DNA from: Sugiyamaella lignohabitans
Lineage: Eukaryota > Ascomycota > Dipodascomycetes > Dipodascales > Trichomonascaceae
NCBI RefSeq assembly: GCF_001640025.1
Contig: NC_031673.1
Span: 2,170,001 to 2,234,000 of the forward strand
Reading direction: 5' to 3'
DNA length: 64,000 nucleotides
Shown: piece by piece, positions 12,030 through 21,438 of the stretch
Layout: every line of letters begins with the position of its first letter
Position numbering within the stretch: position 1 is the stretch's first letter
The notes under the pieces: generated by a model
What the model was told of the DNA's origin: nothing
Databases searched by the model: none
What the model saw: the letters and a program-made list of their open reading frames with translations, nothing else
Translations under genes and position numbers: made by a program

Positions 12030-12493
12030 ATCACCACAGCCTGTGGTTCCTCACCCCCTGAGTTACCGCATATAGAGGGTGTCGTTACCCTGCCTTTGCA
12101 GGCTATTTATTTAGAAGATTTTTCATGGGGCATAAAATATTCTATTCTTCTTACAACAGTTGCGATGAATGGAAAATGGATTAGAGCAGAAGCTAGAATC
12201 GGGTCGTGGCACTGATATAGTGAGCACATGGATTGCAGAGGGAAAGTAGGGAGATGTTCTCTGGTTATTTTTGCAATTGACTTGGGAATCTTCCGTTCTT
12301 CGTTGTTCTCAGGTACCTCTGATCTGGTACGCGAGCCGAGCCTAGTTTCTGGTTTCACACTTGTTTTCTAATCAGTGACTGTTGCCATGTCAATAGCAAG
12401 AGCTAGCTGACAATGGGATATGGTACAATGCTTTATTATAGTTAACTAAAAGGTTTGTACAGGAATCTCTTGACACGGATGCACGTCGGCAAG

Positions 12494-12601
12494 ACAATAT
12501 TGATGGGGGGTGATTTGAAAATCAAACAAACGGACTGAGGATGTATATGCAGGACTTAAAAGATACTTAGGAATTCTTCGTTTATGACCCCATTTTATTG
12601 T
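12494..12601 (+). ncRNA. snR57: C/D box snoRNA, snR57-like (18S G1572 guide)
   Basis: GGAATTCTTCGTT (12570-12582) can pair with the 18S rRNA segment around G1572 with one G-U pair. The fifth base upstream of the ATGA at 12584-12587 faces G1572, counting from the S. cerevisiae 18S 3' end from memory. A C-like box TTGATGG lies at 12500-12506 and a CTGA at 12534-12537 could be D'. An outer 6-bp stem ACAATA/TATTGT encloses the unit. The weak point is the ATGA in place of the usual CTGA D box, so exact ends are uncertain. Position directly before the snR55-like RNA supports the call. Confidence 0.55.
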
Positions 12602-12709
12602 ATTTGTGTTATGTGTATTGGTGATCAGACTGTCTGATACTGGTGTATATGGCAAGTTGCTAACGTTTGTTCAGGTACGAAAAGACGAAACTGGAAATGA
12701 ACATACCGA

Positions 12710-12799
12710 CCGTTTATTGATGAATGTTTTTCACAAACTTTCTGTTCGGCGACTCCTGAGCCTTGAACTAAACATGCATCACCATCTGAATCACAACGG
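12710..12799 (+). ncRNA. snR55: C/D box snoRNA, snR55/SNORD33-like (18S U1269 guide)
   Basis: Terminal stem CCGTT (12710-12714) with AACGG (12795-12799). Box C TTGATGA is at 12717-12723, D' CTGA at 12756-12759 and D CTGA at 12786-12789. The guide immediately before D, ACATGCATCACCAT, pairs with the 18S GTGGTGGTGCATG region with two G-U pairs. The fifth base upstream of D faces the U corresponding to yeast U1269. Human SNORD33 carries a closely similar guide. It directs 2'-O-methylation of that uridine through the fibrillarin snoRNP. Confidence 0.8.
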
Positions 12800-12999
12800 A
12801 TCATTCTGTTTAGTTGCTGTCTACTATAGACAATAAGCAGTAGACTGGTGCCCTAGAATTATGGACTAACTGAACAATAGTTCCCATAAGCTGTCTGGCA
12901 GACACAAACACACTTGATACCAGGAACCCTATGACCCTGCTACCATTCAGATACAATACCAGGTAAGTAGCACCGAAACCTGACTCGCATGTGCTGCCT

Positions 13000-13091
13000 C
13001 GATTCAATGATGATAAACCTTTTTTTCAGTTCTGCTTCTGACAAGTAGTGAAGATAACCCTTTACCAAAGCTCAAATATCTGAAACAATCG
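13000..13091 (+). ncRNA. snR61: C/D box snoRNA, snR61/SNORD38-like (25S A1133 guide)
   Basis: Terminal stem CGATT (13000-13004) with AATCG (13087-13091). Box C ATGATGA is at 13007-13013, D' CTGA at 13038-13041, a C'-like GTGAAG at about 13047 and D CTGA at 13080-13083. The guide CAGTTCTGCTT directly precedes D' and is complementary to the 25S segment AAGCAGAACTG. The fifth base from D' faces the A matching yeast A1133. Human SNORD38 has nearly the same guide next to its D' box. Confidence 0.82.
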
Positions 13092-13236
13092 TGGCATCTC
13101 TGCTTGCTTGTGTCGTGTTTCTCAACACAATACTAACAGTACTAGAACTAATCTATAACGATACCCTATCTCTTCTATACCTAAGAACTTATGTAGAACC
13201 AATAAACTTGTCACAGACACTACTGAGGTGGGTTCT

Positions 13237-13290
13237 GCCTTCGGCGGCTGGGCTTCGCCCAGACCCGCGGTGATCCGCTTTGCGGAGCTG
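13237..13290 (+). repeat. degenerate GC-rich element
   Basis: GCCTTCGGCGGC, stem CTGGGC/TTC/GCCCAG (one pair shorter than usual), then GATCCGCTTTGCGGAGC, a rearranged third hairpin. Same architecture as the intact copies, with stems still paired. Confidence 0.7.
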
Positions 13291-13300
13291 CTTGATTTTT

Positions 13301-13416
13301 ATCGTCTGAAGATTTTCACAATAGTAATCAGCTGCTCTGGCTGGCTTCGAGAAACTGCTGAATTACTATCGTCTAAAGATTTTCAAAGTAGTAATCTTTC
13401 TCTGGCTGGCTCCGAG
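13301..13416. repeat. two imperfect direct repeats of about 50 bp
   Basis: Copy 1 at 13301-13351 and copy 2 at 13368-13416 both read ATCGTCT(G/A)AAGATTTTCA near their starts and TCTCTGGCTGGC near their ends, offset by about 67 bp. They lie downstream of RPS25 and are unrelated to the GC element. Confidence 0.8.
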
Positions 13417-13546
13417 TGCTCAAAGACTTACTGACAGAGGCAACAACTCCGAGTACTTTACGTCGCGATATCGTATCATATTTTTATACACAAAACTAAC
13501 AAATCATAAGTATATTCGTTGATGAATTATTTTTTTAACAAATAAT

Positions 13547-13864
13547 TTATTCGGCCTTGGTGTAAGTGTATTGCTTGCTGTGACCAATGACGGGCTTGAT
13601 GACACCTTGGGCCTCAAGGTCCTTGAGGGCACGACGGGCCAAAGAACCACCAATCTTCAGTCTGTCGACAAGGACAGAGACGGTGACGAGCTTGTAAGTA
13701 GCAGCCTCCTTGAAGATACGGTCGTACAAAGGTTGGTCAAGGATGACGTGGTGTTGGGCCTTGTCCTTGACCTTTCCCTTACTCCACTTCTTCTTCTTGG
13801 ATTTACCACCAGACATGGCGGCAGCAGCCTTGGCTGCCTTAGATTGTTGAATCTTAGGAGGCAT
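13547..13864 (-). CDS. RPS25: 40S ribosomal protein eS25
   Basis: The 105-residue frame has the lysine-rich N-terminus of eS25 ([17 protein letters not shown], residues 19-35), then the winged-helix core ([19 protein letters not shown] ... [17 protein letters not shown]) and ends in KQYTYTKAE. Length matches the family (about 105-108). eS25 sits in the head of the small subunit near the E site and is needed for IRES-driven initiation. One base before the ATG lies a perfect 3' intron end (TACTAACAGTTTTCAG), so the transcript very probably has a 5'-UTR intron. The donor is not clear; GTATAC near 13942-13947 is one candidate. Confidence 0.97.
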   Translation of the reverse strand: MPPKIQQSKAAKAAAAMSGGKSKKKKWSKGKVKDKAQHHVILDQPLYDRIFKEAATYKLVTVSVLVDRLKIGGSLARRALKDLEAQGVIKPVIGHSKQYTYTKAE

Positions 13865-14361
13865 TCTGAAAACTGTTAGTATGAGTTTGATAGGGAATAG
13901 AGATATAATTTGAGATCAGAGAACAGTTGAGTAGTCGCATGTATACAATAGCTTGTACCGAAATTAGATCGATTATGAATAGATGAGTCGCAGTTGTAAA
14001 TGTGATGTGGTCCATGAAATTGTTGCCACGAGGTTTATTCAAAGCCAGTCAAAAAAAGGGTTTTTATTTGTCTTTATCAATTCCAATAAAACAATCGAAG
14101 TTATGAGCTTGAATACAATCATATTAGCGTTGGACAAATTGCTTCGCTTGTCACTCTAAATCTTTTTCAATCATTCGACACTAGTCGCTCCAAATATTAG
14201 AAATGTCGTTCTTCAACTCTAGTCTTATTGTATTTGCACTCTCAGCTGTTCTCGTCTCATCCATTTGTATTTGTTTCAACATACTTTTTGTCTTTCTAGT
14301 CGAGTAAACTGTACTACTTCAAAAAGATAGAGAACAGATTCAACCAAGTGAGTGTGGGTAT

Positions 14362-14505
14362 ATGATATTAGCCAGGTATCTGCGCCTGTGCAGGATGAGT
14401 CGCTGGAAATTGAGTCTTGCGTTTCATATCCCAATTAGGAAACATCTCCCTCAATTGTTTGTGACTGCAGTAGGAATATCAGGTTCCATTTTGGGCAAGT
14501 ATTGA
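14362..14505 (+). CDS. possible small membrane protein (47 aa)
   Basis: A short frame from ATG 14362 to TGA 14503-14505; a second ATG is at 14395. The product has a basic amphipathic start (RWKLSLAFHIPIRKHLPQL) followed by a hydrophobic segment (FVTAVGISGSIL) and ends GKY, like many tiny mitochondrial inner-membrane subunits. No family is recognised. The frame is open upstream to 14308 without an ATG and there are GTGAGT and CAG sites nearby, so it could be the last exon of a spliced gene. It may also be chance. Confidence 0.25.
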   Translation: MILARYLRLCRMSRWKLSLAFHIPIRKHLPQLFVTAVGISGSILGKY

Positions 14506-14687
14506 ACTTACTCTCAATAGAACTGGTCGATTTTAACCCGTATTGCTATTAATATTGAAACATCAGCATTAAAAGCCAAATAATGTGACAGAGAGTTATT
14601 CCGGACTCCATATTTCCTCTCGTTTTGGTCTTGTTGGCCACTATGATCCGTGGCACTACGAGGTGATCGCTCGGTTGGATTTGAATA

Positions 14688-14695
14688 TCACGTGA
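14688..14695. promoter_or_regulatory. palindromic E-box TCACGTGA
   Basis: Eight-base palindrome of the bHLH (Cbf1/Tye7-type) class between RPS25 and NUP2. The same octamer occurs upstream of NDC1 at 50663-50670. Confidence 0.4.
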
Positions 14696-15101
14696 CACAG
14701 GTCTGGAAACATCTCGGGAATGAGAACAAGGGTTCGGACCCGCGTGTATGCAAGTCACATGAGATGTGGGCTTGTGGGCTTCCGACCGGAGGGCTGAAAT
14801 TTATTTTGTTTTGGTCGTTTTAGCACATATTGTAAGATCGAACCGAGTACTAATATTCTAGCAGTATTGTATCTCGCATTGGATTTAGAGTTGTGATAGG
14901 ATTTTGGGTTTGTGATTTATTCACATCTAATTTATCATAATTTTGCTACTGTATCATTATTTGGCCATTTTGTTCGTTATACTTGCTTTGTTTTGGGTGT
15001 ATTCTTCGTCGGTTAATACGTTGTTCATTGTTGAAGCAATCCATTATTATTATTTCATAACTTGTCAATAGAATTTTTTAAATTCTCATACAATACCGAC
15101 C

Positions 15102-17810
15102 ATGTCGAAAAGGCGCCAAGATATTCAAATATCGCGAGATGATAATGATGATGACAATGGAAGAGATGAAGCTATTGACCCTGTCAGACGAGCCAATGCC
15201 TCTGTTTTAGCAAAACGACCGTAAGTCATATTTGGGTAGTTACGACTGGCCACCAGTACTCAGTGATAGTTTATCTGAATACTTCGAACTCTGCAGTCAC
15301 AAGTCACCAGAATTCAGTGAAACTATACCTGAATACATCGAACTCTGAAAGCAGAATTAGGTTCTGGAGCAACTTAACAGTCACTGGAGAAATGTCAAGA
15401 GAAACAACTAACTGATTTCAGAATAGCACAAATCCGTAAGAGAAGGATTGGAATCAATGGTATGACTGCAGGTTCTGGATTTGGTTCAAATGCCTCCGGT
15501 CCTGCTGCTTCAAGCAATCCATTTTCTGCCTTGTCTTCTACTTCAGATAAGCCAGCAGGCTCTGAGTCAAATGGTGCTGCCAAGGTCAACCCTTTTGCAT
15601 CGCTCGTTTCAAAGCCAGCAACCACTCCTGCCAACCCTTTTGCATCTCTTGTATCTAGTAGCACTATGAGTAGTACGAGTTCAAGTAGTCCAGCCAACGC
15701 TCCTACCAGCCAATCTGCTTCAGCAGGGCCATCAAAATCTGTTCTTTATACTGCTTTAAACGAGAACTTTTCAGCATCTATCTCTAAAGCTGCCTCGACA
15801 AATACCAGTGTGTCTTGGAAGTCATTGGCAGAGCAATACTTGAAATTCGCTGATAGTATCGAGTCTGGAAAGTACGATCAAGCAGGCAATTCCGAGAACA
15901 AAACCAATCTGGCACCTGAGACGAAGCCACTTAATGGCTTCTCTACTTCTGTTCCAGCTGCAAATACTAATAATGCCAAGACCAGTACTTTCAGTTTTGG
16001 AGCCCCTACATCTTTCAAAGCTGCTGGCTCTGCAACAGCCACCTCAAGTAATACTACAACACAGCCATTCTCATTCTCTGCTAAGCCAGAGTCCCCTGCT
16101 TCGGGACCCAGTGCTGCAGTTAATGAGAGCGAGAGTAAGGATAAAAAATCAGCAGCTGAGTCTGATTCTGATTCTGATTCTGATTCTGACTCGGACTCGG
16201 ACGAGCAACCCAAGAAAGAGTTCAAAATCGAAGGACCAAAATTTACTTTGGACAAACTTCCAACTGCTAAGAATGTTCCTTTCTCATTCGATAAGCCAGC
16301 TCCAAAAAAGAAGGACGATTCTGATTCTGATTCTGATGATGATATCAAGATCGAGGGCCCCACTTTCACTTTGTCTAAGCTCCCCATGTCTAAAGATGCT
16401 CCATTTAAACTGACCAAAGATGATGGTGCTAGCACCAGCTCGCCATTTTCTTTTGCTACAAATAGCACCACTAGCAAAGAGGATACCCAAGAGAAGCCAG
16501 AAGAAGAGAAGAAGTCGACTCCGTTCTCGTTCACTAGCACGAACTCGGCAAAGGAACATACTGAGGAAACGAAATCAACTCCAACCAATAACACAAGCAT
16601 CACATCATTTGGATCGAATTCGGGCTCTACTACAACCACGACGCCATTCTCATTCAGTGCATCGTCTCAAGCATCCACTTCCAAGCCTAATCCATTTAGT
16701 TTTGGCAGCACCAAACCTGCTGAAGAGACAAATGACGCATCTGCTGCCAAACCGGTTACTCCTTTCTCATTCTCAGCGCCTGCCGTTAACAACTCTGTGA
16801 AAGACCATTCATGGAGTCCTGCCAAGGGCATTAAATTTGGTTCTGAGACGGACTCCACTGCTACTGGTGCCTCTGCTACCACGTCATCTGCTACCATCGC
16901 CGATGCAGCTGGAAATGATACCTCGGCTTCTAAACCTTCGTTGTTTTCTGCAAACACGACCTCTAACGATAGCACCACAAAACCACTTTTTGGATCAGGT
17001 GCCCCTGTCAAGCCATTCACTTTTAATGCTCCATCATCCACAGATGCAACTGCTAAAGATTCCCCAGCTCCTGTTTCTAACCCATTTTCTTTCTCAGCTT
17101 CCAGCAGCAATGCTAACAGTAATGGTACTAAGACAGACTCTGGTGCTACAACTCCATTCTCATTTGGATCTACTGCTACCACCAGCGATTCCAGTGCCAA
17201 GCCAGCTCCATTTTCATTCGGCACCCCTGCTGCTACAGGGGACTCCAGTGTCAAACCAGCACCAACTCCATTTTCTTTTAGCGCTCCTTCCACTACAAGT
17301 AGCACAGGTACAAGTCCTGCTCCATTCTCCTTTGGAGGTGCTGCGGCTCCATTCTCCTTTTCAGCTCCATCTCAAACCAGTACTGCTCCTGCTGCGACTT
17401 CTGAAGCTGCCTCTGCTGGTGGGGACGAGGACTCGATGCCAGCTGAGCCACAAACCGATCTCTCTGGAAAAGGAGCTGGTGAAGAGGACGAAGACACTGT
17501 CTATGAGAAGAAAGCTAAGGTGTACGAACTTGTAGGAAAGGAATACAAAGTCCAAGGAGTTGGTCCTTTACGAGTCCTGGCCCACCAGACCAATGGCAAG
17601 TCGCGAGTGCTCGTTCGTGCCGAGGGTTCAGGACGTGTTGTCCTCAACAGTCTTCTGCGTAAAGAACTTAAATACAGCAATGAAGGCAAAGGACAGGTGA
17701 AAATCCTCGACATCAAAGCCGATGGCACACCCACCACATACCTGATACGTGTCAAAACAGATCAGGACGGCAAAGACCTCTTCGAAGCACTGGAGAAGCA
17801 AAAGTCGTGA
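15102..17810 (+). CDS. NUP2: nucleoporin Nup2 (Nup50 family), two exons
   Basis: Exon 1 is 15102-15220 and exon 2 is 15422-17810 (835 residues). Donor GTAAGT is at 15221, branch ACTAAC just before acceptor CAG at 15419-15421; the junction reads AKRPIAQIRKRRIGING. The N-terminus (MSKRRQDIQISRDD ... RKRR) matches the importin-alpha-binding Nup50/Nup2 motif. The middle is rich in FSF, FSFG and FG repeats with Ser/Thr/Ala linkers, including two acidic SD runs (from 16161 and 16318). The last 115 residues, from DTVYEKKAKVYELV, form a Ran-binding domain. Nup2 is a mobile basket nucleoporin that releases import cargo. Serine-rich repeats create long antisense frames, which are artefacts. Confidence 0.95.
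15249..15347. repeat. imperfect tandem duplication inside NUP2 intron
   Basis: Two 45-bp copies (15249-15293 and 15303-15347), both of the form CACCAG..TTCAGTGA or close, ending TCGAACTCTG. They make up half of the 201-nt intron. Confidence 0.75.
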
Positions 17811-17907
17811 GGTGCCCCTCGATCCTCCTCTCGTGATTATCTCACGGTCTTATATATATATTTGTACAGTTATTATTGATTGTCTATTTACTATGGGCGG
17901 GCACAGT

Positions 17908-18045
17908 GCCTCCGGCGGCTGGGGCTCTGCCCCAGACCCCGTTGCTCCTCTCGCTTTGCTCGAGTCGTTTTCCGTCCACGGTCCCGGCCAACTCCTGCGA
18001 AGCAGGAGCCACGGGGTCTGGGGCAGCGCCCCAGCCGCCGGAGGC
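17908..18045. repeat. inverted pair of GC-rich elements
   Basis: Forward copy 17908-17967 (type 1, ending CTCGAGTCG) and reverse copy 17991-18045 (type 2, CTCCTGC/GAA/GCAGGAG hairpin). They lie between the convergent 3' ends of NUP2 and RSA4. The outer 12-mers are complementary, so a transcript could fold into one long hairpin. Confidence 0.9.
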
Positions 18046-18134
18046 AGGTCCCAGATCCGTGAGGGAGGAGCATCGGTGGAGCGGGTGAAAAGAATAAATA
18101 AATTAAATACAAATCTATCTAATGCAAAAAGAGG

Positions 18135-19676
18135 TTAATGGGTCCAGAGACGGACGGTCTTGTCTTTGCCTCCAGAGCCGACGCGACGGCCGTCGACACT
18201 CCAGTCGACAGCGTAGACTTCGTCAGCGTGACCAGGGAGATCGGATTGGAGCTTTTTGGTTCGGACATCCCACACTTTTAGTGTCGTGTCCTTAGATGAA
18301 CTGACGAGGAGACGGCAGTCGCTTGACCAGGCACACTGGTATACAGCAGCGACATGGCCACGGAATGTGGAGATAAATTTACCATCACGACCATCCCACA
18401 GTTTAATGGAATTGTCGAAAGAGGCTGATGCGATATATCTGCCGTCTGGCGAGAATGCAACGTGGTTCACTAGCTTCTGGTGACCGGTCATTCTTAAGAG
18501 TGGCTTTGTACTGCGGGATGGTTCCCAGAGGTACATGGTGAAGTCGTCACTAGCAGTTACGATACGTTCGGAAACAACACCTCCTATCTTGGCGAGCTTT
18601 TCAAATCGTTCAAGAGACTTGGCTTTGTACTCAGCAGTAGTACCTTCCCAGTATCCCTTCTCATCAAAAGGTCCAGTTCTAAGGGCAAATTCGGTGGATA
18701 GAGCCAGATGGTTGACCCAGTGAGCATGCGAAGATAAGGTGTTGACAAGTCTGCCATCTTTACTATTCCATACTTTGATGGTCTTGTCGTGAGATGTAGA
18801 ATAGATAAGTCCAAGACCTCCCCACTTGACACAACTCACTGACGATCTGTGTCCACTCATGGAATATTGACAGATATGTCTTTCAAGATCCCATACTCGC
18901 ACAGTTGTGTCTTTAGATGATGATACAAGTCTGGGAGTGTTGTGACCGTCTTCGAGAAGATGAAACGGTTCCCAACTGAGAGAGGTGATCCATTTAGAAT
19001 GACCCACAAGAGGAGCTCCTACCTGAGTACCAGTCTTGGCGTCCCAGATTCTAATGGTATTGTCCATAGAACCAGTGGCTATTAATTTACCATCAGGAGA
19101 CCAACTAACAGCCAGCACCCAGTTGGAGTGGCCAGTAAGCGTTTTAAGTGGAGTCTGGGTATCACAGTCCCAAATTCTAGCTGTAGAGTCACCACTTCCA
19201 GACACCATTCTTGACGATGTGTGAGGAGCAAATTGGACAGCTAGAATGGTGGATCCGTGGCCAGAAATAGAAGCAGATGATCTGGTAATAGGCTTGACTT
19301 TGAACACTGCCCTTGGCGTATATACCAAAGTTAAATGATCTTCTGTAGATTTATGACCAGGTTTCAATACTGATGAATAGATATTATCGGTAATGTCAAC
19401 TAATGTGTCATTACTAGAATCAGTAGCTTTTTTGAGCAATGAGAAGGAAAATGGAACTGGTTCATCTGAGCCCAGTAATTCGTTAAGAAGCAATTCCAGC
19501 TGCTTTTCGGTGGCATTACCAGGAACTCTAATATTACCACCGACCAAATCACCAGTATCAGAAGCCTGGAAATTGATCACGACATTAGGAAGGTCCTCTG
19601 GAATGCCTTCAATCTCCTTGGGCTGCTGAGCAGCTCTTTTCTGCTTTTTTGAAGGGGGAGGGATCACAGTAGCCAT
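18135..19676 (-). CDS. RSA4: ribosome assembly factor Rsa4 (Notchless, NLE1)
   Basis: A 513-residue frame with the N-terminal Notchless-like domain (about 29-95, NVVINFQASDTGDLVGGNI) followed by eight WD repeats, seen as GH...WD pairs such as ISGHGSTILAVQF ... STARIWD, SGHRSSVSCVKW and the final GKDKTVRLWTH. Length matches yeast Rsa4 (515). Rsa4 sits on pre-60S particles, and its N-terminal MIDAS-binding domain is gripped by the AAA ATPase Rea1, which strips it off to mature the subunit. The gene is convergent with NUP2 and divergent from LIA1. No intron is needed. Confidence 0.97.
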   Translation of the reverse strand: MATVIPPPSKKQKRAAQQPKEIEGIPEDLPNVVINFQASDTGDLVGGNIRVPGNATEKQLELLLNELLGSDEPVPFSFSLLKKATDSSNDTLVDITDNIYSSVLKPGHKSTEDHLTLVYTPRAVFKVKPITRSSASISGHGSTILAVQFAPHTSSRMVSGSGDSTARIWDCDTQTPLKTLTGHSNWVLAVSWSPDGKLIATGSMDNTIRIWDAKTGTQVGAPLVGHSKWITSLSWEPFHLLEDGHNTPRLVSSSKDTTVRVWDLERHICQYSMSGHRSSVSCVKWGGLGLIYSTSHDKTIKVWNSKDGRLVNTLSSHAHWVNHLALSTEFALRTGPFDEKGYWEGTTAEYKAKSLERFEKLAKIGGVVSERIVTASDDFTMYLWEPSRSTKPLLRMTGHQKLVNHVAFSPDGRYIASASFDNSIKLWDGRDGKFISTFRGHVAAVYQCAWSSDCRLLVSSSKDTTLKVWDVRTKKLQSDLPGHADEVYAVDWSVDGRRVGSGGKDKTVRLWTH

Positions 19677-20193
19677 ATTCTAAGAGCCTTGTTCGATTGA
19701 TATCAGCTAGCGAGCTATGGTGTTAGCAGGCTGTGGAGTTGGCAGTCTACGGACTTATGTGGCTGTGGTTTGGATAAAGGTGCTTCCCTACTACTTTTCT
19801 TCAAAGAATCCAGCCAGTTGACTCGGAATCGGCTGTGGTTTGTTGACTATAGCTACTCGAATAGTACGGCTGGAAATTTTTTCAGATGGATCAACCTCGT
19901 TTTGCTAGGGTTTCTCGACTGTTTAAGTAAAAGATAGCGGCAGAGACAGATATTTCATGCATATTCCCTGCAATATCTTATCAGATTTTTCAGTCGATCA
20001 CGTACGATACCTGTATTGATTCGAGACCCTTTTTGCCTCTTACATCGGGAATTTCATTTTTCCTTTTTTTTGGAGTCGCAAATTTAAAAATAGTGGTTTA
20101 ACTCGAACTTCTATTTTCATTTGGACTTGGATTTTTATTTCATTAGATTTGAAATTTATTTATTTGGAACTATAAGTCCCTCACATCATCAAC
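19677..20193. other. divergent promoter region RSA4 / LIA1
   Basis: About 0.5 kb between two start codons. No frame, repeat or RNA is visible; T-rich tracts precede LIA1. Confidence 0.5.
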
Positions 20194-21138
20194 ATGGATG
20201 AACTCAGACAGGCTAATGGAGACTCTGGTTCTTTGGACGGTCTTCGTGCCACTCTTCTAAATTTAGACGGCAAGACTCCTCTCGCCAACAGATTCAGAGC
20301 TCTTTTCCATCTCAAGTCTTTGGGATCTGAAGGTAACAAGCAAGCTATAGACATTATTGCCGAGGGATTCAAAGACCCTTCAGAGCTGCTCAAGCACGAG
20401 TTGGCCTATGTCCTTGGTCAGACTAAACAACTACATGCTATCAACCCTCTTGTCGAGACTCTCAAGAACCGGGAGCAACAAGCCATGGTCCGTCACGAAG
20501 CTGCTGAAGCGCTAGGTGCTATTGGAGACGACTCAGTTCTCAGCATCCTTGAAGACTATTACAAGAACGATCCCCTCGAGGTGATTCGTCAGACCTGTGA
20601 GCTGGCTATTGAGCGTATCAAATGGGAGCACTCACAAGCCAAGAACACCGAGGACCTTGAAACCAGTGCTTTCTCGTCCATCGACCCTGCTCCGCCATTG
20701 CCCAAAGACCAACAACAGGTTGCCAAACTACGAGCCCTTCTCAACAACCAAGAAGAACCTCTTTTCCAGAGATACCGTGCCATGTTCAGACTGCGTGATA
20801 TCGGTACTTTAGAAGCTGTTGAGGCCCTAGCATCAGGTTTTGACGACTCGTCAGCCCTCTTCCGTCACGAGATCGCTTACGTCTTCGGACAATTGTGTGA
20901 TCCTGCCAGTGTTCCTGCTCTTATCAAAGTGCTCAACAACGAGAAAGAGGAGTCTATGGTGCGCCACGAGGCTGCTGAGGCCCTTGGATCCATTGCTACC
21001 GACGAAGTTCTGCCCGTGCTGTCCAAGTTCGCCAAAGACAACGAGACCGTAGTACGCCAGTCGGCCGAGGTCGCTCTCGACATGTACGAGTTCGAGAACT
21101 CGGACCAGGTCGACTACACCCTCATCCCCACCCAGTAA
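20194..21138 (+). CDS. LIA1: deoxyhypusine hydroxylase
   Basis: A 314-residue HEAT-repeat protein. The four His-Glu metal-binding pairs of the family are present: H68-E69 ([12 protein letters not shown]), H101-E102 ([13 protein letters not shown]), H225-E226 ([12 protein letters not shown]) and H258-E259 ([13 protein letters not shown]). The two halves mirror each other, as expected for the symmetric di-iron superhelix. The enzyme hydroxylates the deoxyhypusine side chain of eIF5A to hypusine, using O2 and a diiron centre in the cytosol. The length matches other fungal enzymes and the start is preceded by an A-rich leader (TCAACATGG). The 3' end is followed within 50 bp by a GC-rich element pair. 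Confidence 0.97.
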   Translation: MDELRQANGDSGSLDGLRATLLNLDGKTPLANRFRALFHLKSLGSEGNKQAIDIIAEGFKDPSELLKHELAYVLGQTKQLHAINPLVETLKNREQQAMVRHEAAEALGAIGDDSVLSILEDYYKNDPLEVIRQTCELAIERIKWEHSQAKNTEDLETSAFSSIDPAPPLPKDQQQVAKLRALLNNQEEPLFQRYRAMFRLRDIGTLEAVEALASGFDDSSALFRHEIAYVFGQLCDPASVPALIKVLNNEKEESMVRHEAAEALGSIATDEVLPVLSKFAKDNETVVRQSAEVALDMYEFENSDQVDYTLIPTQ

Positions 21139-21183
21139 TTTAATTTATATTTTCTCTTCTTCTTTCCTACTGGGGGGTCTTCT

Positions 21184-21375
21184 GCCTCCGGCGGCTGGGG
21201 CTCTGCCCCAGATCCCGTGGCTCCTCTCGCTGCGCTCGAGTCGTTACCACGGGCACTATCTCCTCAAAATTCTAGGGGTCGGATCATAATCGAACAGCAG
21301 GGGATCCACGCGAAACGACTCGAGCGCAGCGAGAGGAGCCACGGGGTCTGGGGCAGAGCCCCAGCCGCCGGAGGC
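21184..21375. repeat. inverted pair of GC-rich elements
   Basis: Forward copy 21184-21243 and reverse copy 21316-21375, both type 1 with the CTCGAGCGCAGCGAG module, between the convergent ends of LIA1 and RPA12. Confidence 0.92.
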
Positions 21376-21438
21376 GCACACCCCCGAAAAGTGAACAGGT
21401 CGTAAACAATAAATAGAATATACACAGCGGAACGACCG

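Larger units (their letters stand above)
11416..12493. other. intergenic; GC-element remnants, possible snoRNA promoter
   Basis: No gene is supported. The stretch contains one intact and one decayed GC-rich hairpin element and leads into the snoRNA cluster, so the last few hundred bases probably contain that transcript's promoter. Confidence 0.4.
13865..15101. other. divergent intergenic region RPS25 / NUP2
   Basis: Contains the RPS25 leader intron at its left end, a short membrane-type frame at 14362-14505 and a palindromic TCACGTGA at 14688-14695. Nothing else is supported; the last 250 bp before NUP2 are AT-rich promoter-like sequence. Confidence 0.5.

Noticed and set aside
15878..17305. 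Long antisense frames across NUP2
   Set aside because: They result from Ser/Thr/Ala-rich FG-repeat codons read backwards; the sense protein is clearly Nup2.
17749..18138. Open frames across GC elements, giving peptides such as ASGGWGSAPDP or PPAAGALPQTP at many places
   Set aside because: The same peptides recur in all frames and orientations because the element itself lacks stops. They follow the repeat and not genes.
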